Below are positions 6,378-6,559 of a DNA stretch of 6,559 nt, one piece after another; the stretch's first letter is position 1; each line of letters starts with the position of its first letter. The position numbers and the translations under genes are program-made. The notes under the pieces were generated by a model. The model was not told the origin of the DNA. It saw only the letters and a program-made list of their open reading frames with translations, and made no database searches. Source of the DNA: an uncultured Ruminococcus sp. (GTDB lineage: Bacteria > Bacillota > Clostridia > Oscillospirales > Ruminococcaceae); NCBI GenBank assembly GCA_937907215.1, contig CALESG010000067.1, positions 1-6,559 of the forward strand, given 5' to 3'.

Positions 6378-6431
6378 AAGCTACACCTACTTTGCTATTA
6401 TTCTTATGTAATCATTAATTTCTAATTACTT

Positions 6432-6453
6432 TTATGAATTTATTTATTCATAA
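6432..6453. promoter_or_regulatory. 8-bp inverted repeat just downstream of the -10 (operator or leader hairpin)
   Basis: TTATGAAT (6432-6439) and ATTCATAA (6446-6453) are perfect inverted arms around a 6-nt AT spacer. The element lies at or just after the inferred transcription start of the operon, where a repressor would block initiation. In RNA it could form a weak AT hairpin. The composition makes chance symmetry more likely than for the neighbouring GC-containing dyad. Confidence 0.35.
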
Positions 6454-6458
6454 CCAAC

Positions 6459-6488
6459 ATAATATACTTAGTTTTTCTTATTATTCAA
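6459..6488 (-). promoter_or_regulatory. Candidate sigma-A-type promoter of the operon
   Basis: On the minus strand a -35-like TTGAAT (6488-6483) is followed after 16 nt by TATATT (6466-6461), or after 18 nt by TATTAT (6464-6459). Each -10 matches TATAAT at five of six positions; the -35 matches at four of six. Transcription would begin near 6452, leaving a leader of about 75 nt before the GTG at 6377. It is the best candidate in the only long intergenic region, but AT-rich DNA gives frequent chance matches. Confidence 0.5.
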
Positions 6489-6529
6489 TTTATATTTCGC
6501 AAACTATTGTCTTTTGCGAAAAATATAAA
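6489..6529. promoter_or_regulatory. Inverted repeat abutting the -35 element (possible activator or repressor site)
   Basis: TTTCGCAAA (6495-6503) and TTTGCGAAA (6513-6521) are perfect 9-bp inverted arms separated by 9 nt. Skipping two bases (6522-6523), the symmetry extends through TTTATA (6489-6494) and TATAAA (6524-6529). The dyad ends exactly where the candidate -35 begins, with its centre near -56 relative to the inferred start. No T-run follows on either strand, so it does not look like an intrinsic terminator. The GC-containing core stands out in very AT-rich surroundings. A regulator-binding site is inference. Confidence 0.5.
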
Positions 6530-6559
6530 AACCAAGACTTATTCAATTTTCAAGATACT

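Larger units (their letters stand above)
6378..6559. other. Intergenic region upstream of the operon, no gene seen
   Basis: These 182 bp are strongly AT-rich and have no credible open frame with a ribosome binding site on either strand. They contain the candidate promoter and two dyads listed separately, plus the AGGTG binding site (6388-6384) for the GTG at 6377. The remaining stretch, 6530-6559, shows nothing I can name; an alternative TTGAAA -35 match near 6548-6553 has only a poor -10. Confidence 0.7.

Noticed and set aside
6489..6529. Dyad upstream of the operon as an intrinsic terminator of an upstream gene
   Set aside because: Neither strand has a T-run directly after the stem, the stem is AT-rich apart from the CGC core, and it abuts a candidate -35.

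Overview
The window is a low-GC stretch, roughly 30 % by eye. Its strong AAGGAG-type ribosome binding sites, standard genetic code and tightly packed co-directional genes suggest a Firmicute, most likely an anaerobic Clostridia (Lachnospiraceae or Ruminococcaceae type). That assignment is inference; there is no rRNA or other marker gene. No tRNA, CRISPR array, transposase, integrase or obvious terminator was found.

Everything codes on the minus strand and reads as one operon from right to left. A 182-bp intergenic region (6378-6559) holds a plausible promoter flanked by two dyad symmetries. Next come: a soluble protein with about five zinc-ribbon modules (6377-5781); a von Willebrand A protein with an intact MIDAS (5725-4907); a PP2C-family Ser/Thr phosphatase with its metal-binding aspartates (4894-3965); a Ser/Thr kinase-like protein with an unusual catalytic loop (about 3978-3097); a small tail-anchored protein with two tandemly duplicated RanBP2-type zinc fingers plus further zinc modules (about 3084-2566); a zinc-ribbon/one-TM protein with a large C-terminal ectodomain (2548-1166); and a second zinc-ribbon/one-TM protein with a helical, TPR-like ectodomain (1169 to beyond position 1). 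Gene junctions are 55, 12, -14, 12, 17 and -4 bp, so co-transcription and some translational coupling are likely.

The core is a VWA + PP2C + kinase triad, the composition described for the phosphorylation modules linked to TerY-type VWA proteins. The kinase has features I recall from that kinase group, such as a DFD in place of DFG. No ter genes are visible. Around the triad are four cysteine-rich proteins, three of them apparently membrane anchored with zinc modules inside the cell. My working model, which is inference, is a reversible Ser/Thr phosphorylation switch in which the VWA and zinc-ribbon proteins act as scaffolds or adaptors and the two ectodomain proteins act as envelope sensors or outputs. 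No nuclease, toxin, transporter or other effector is visible. The operon continues past the left edge, so an effector could lie there.
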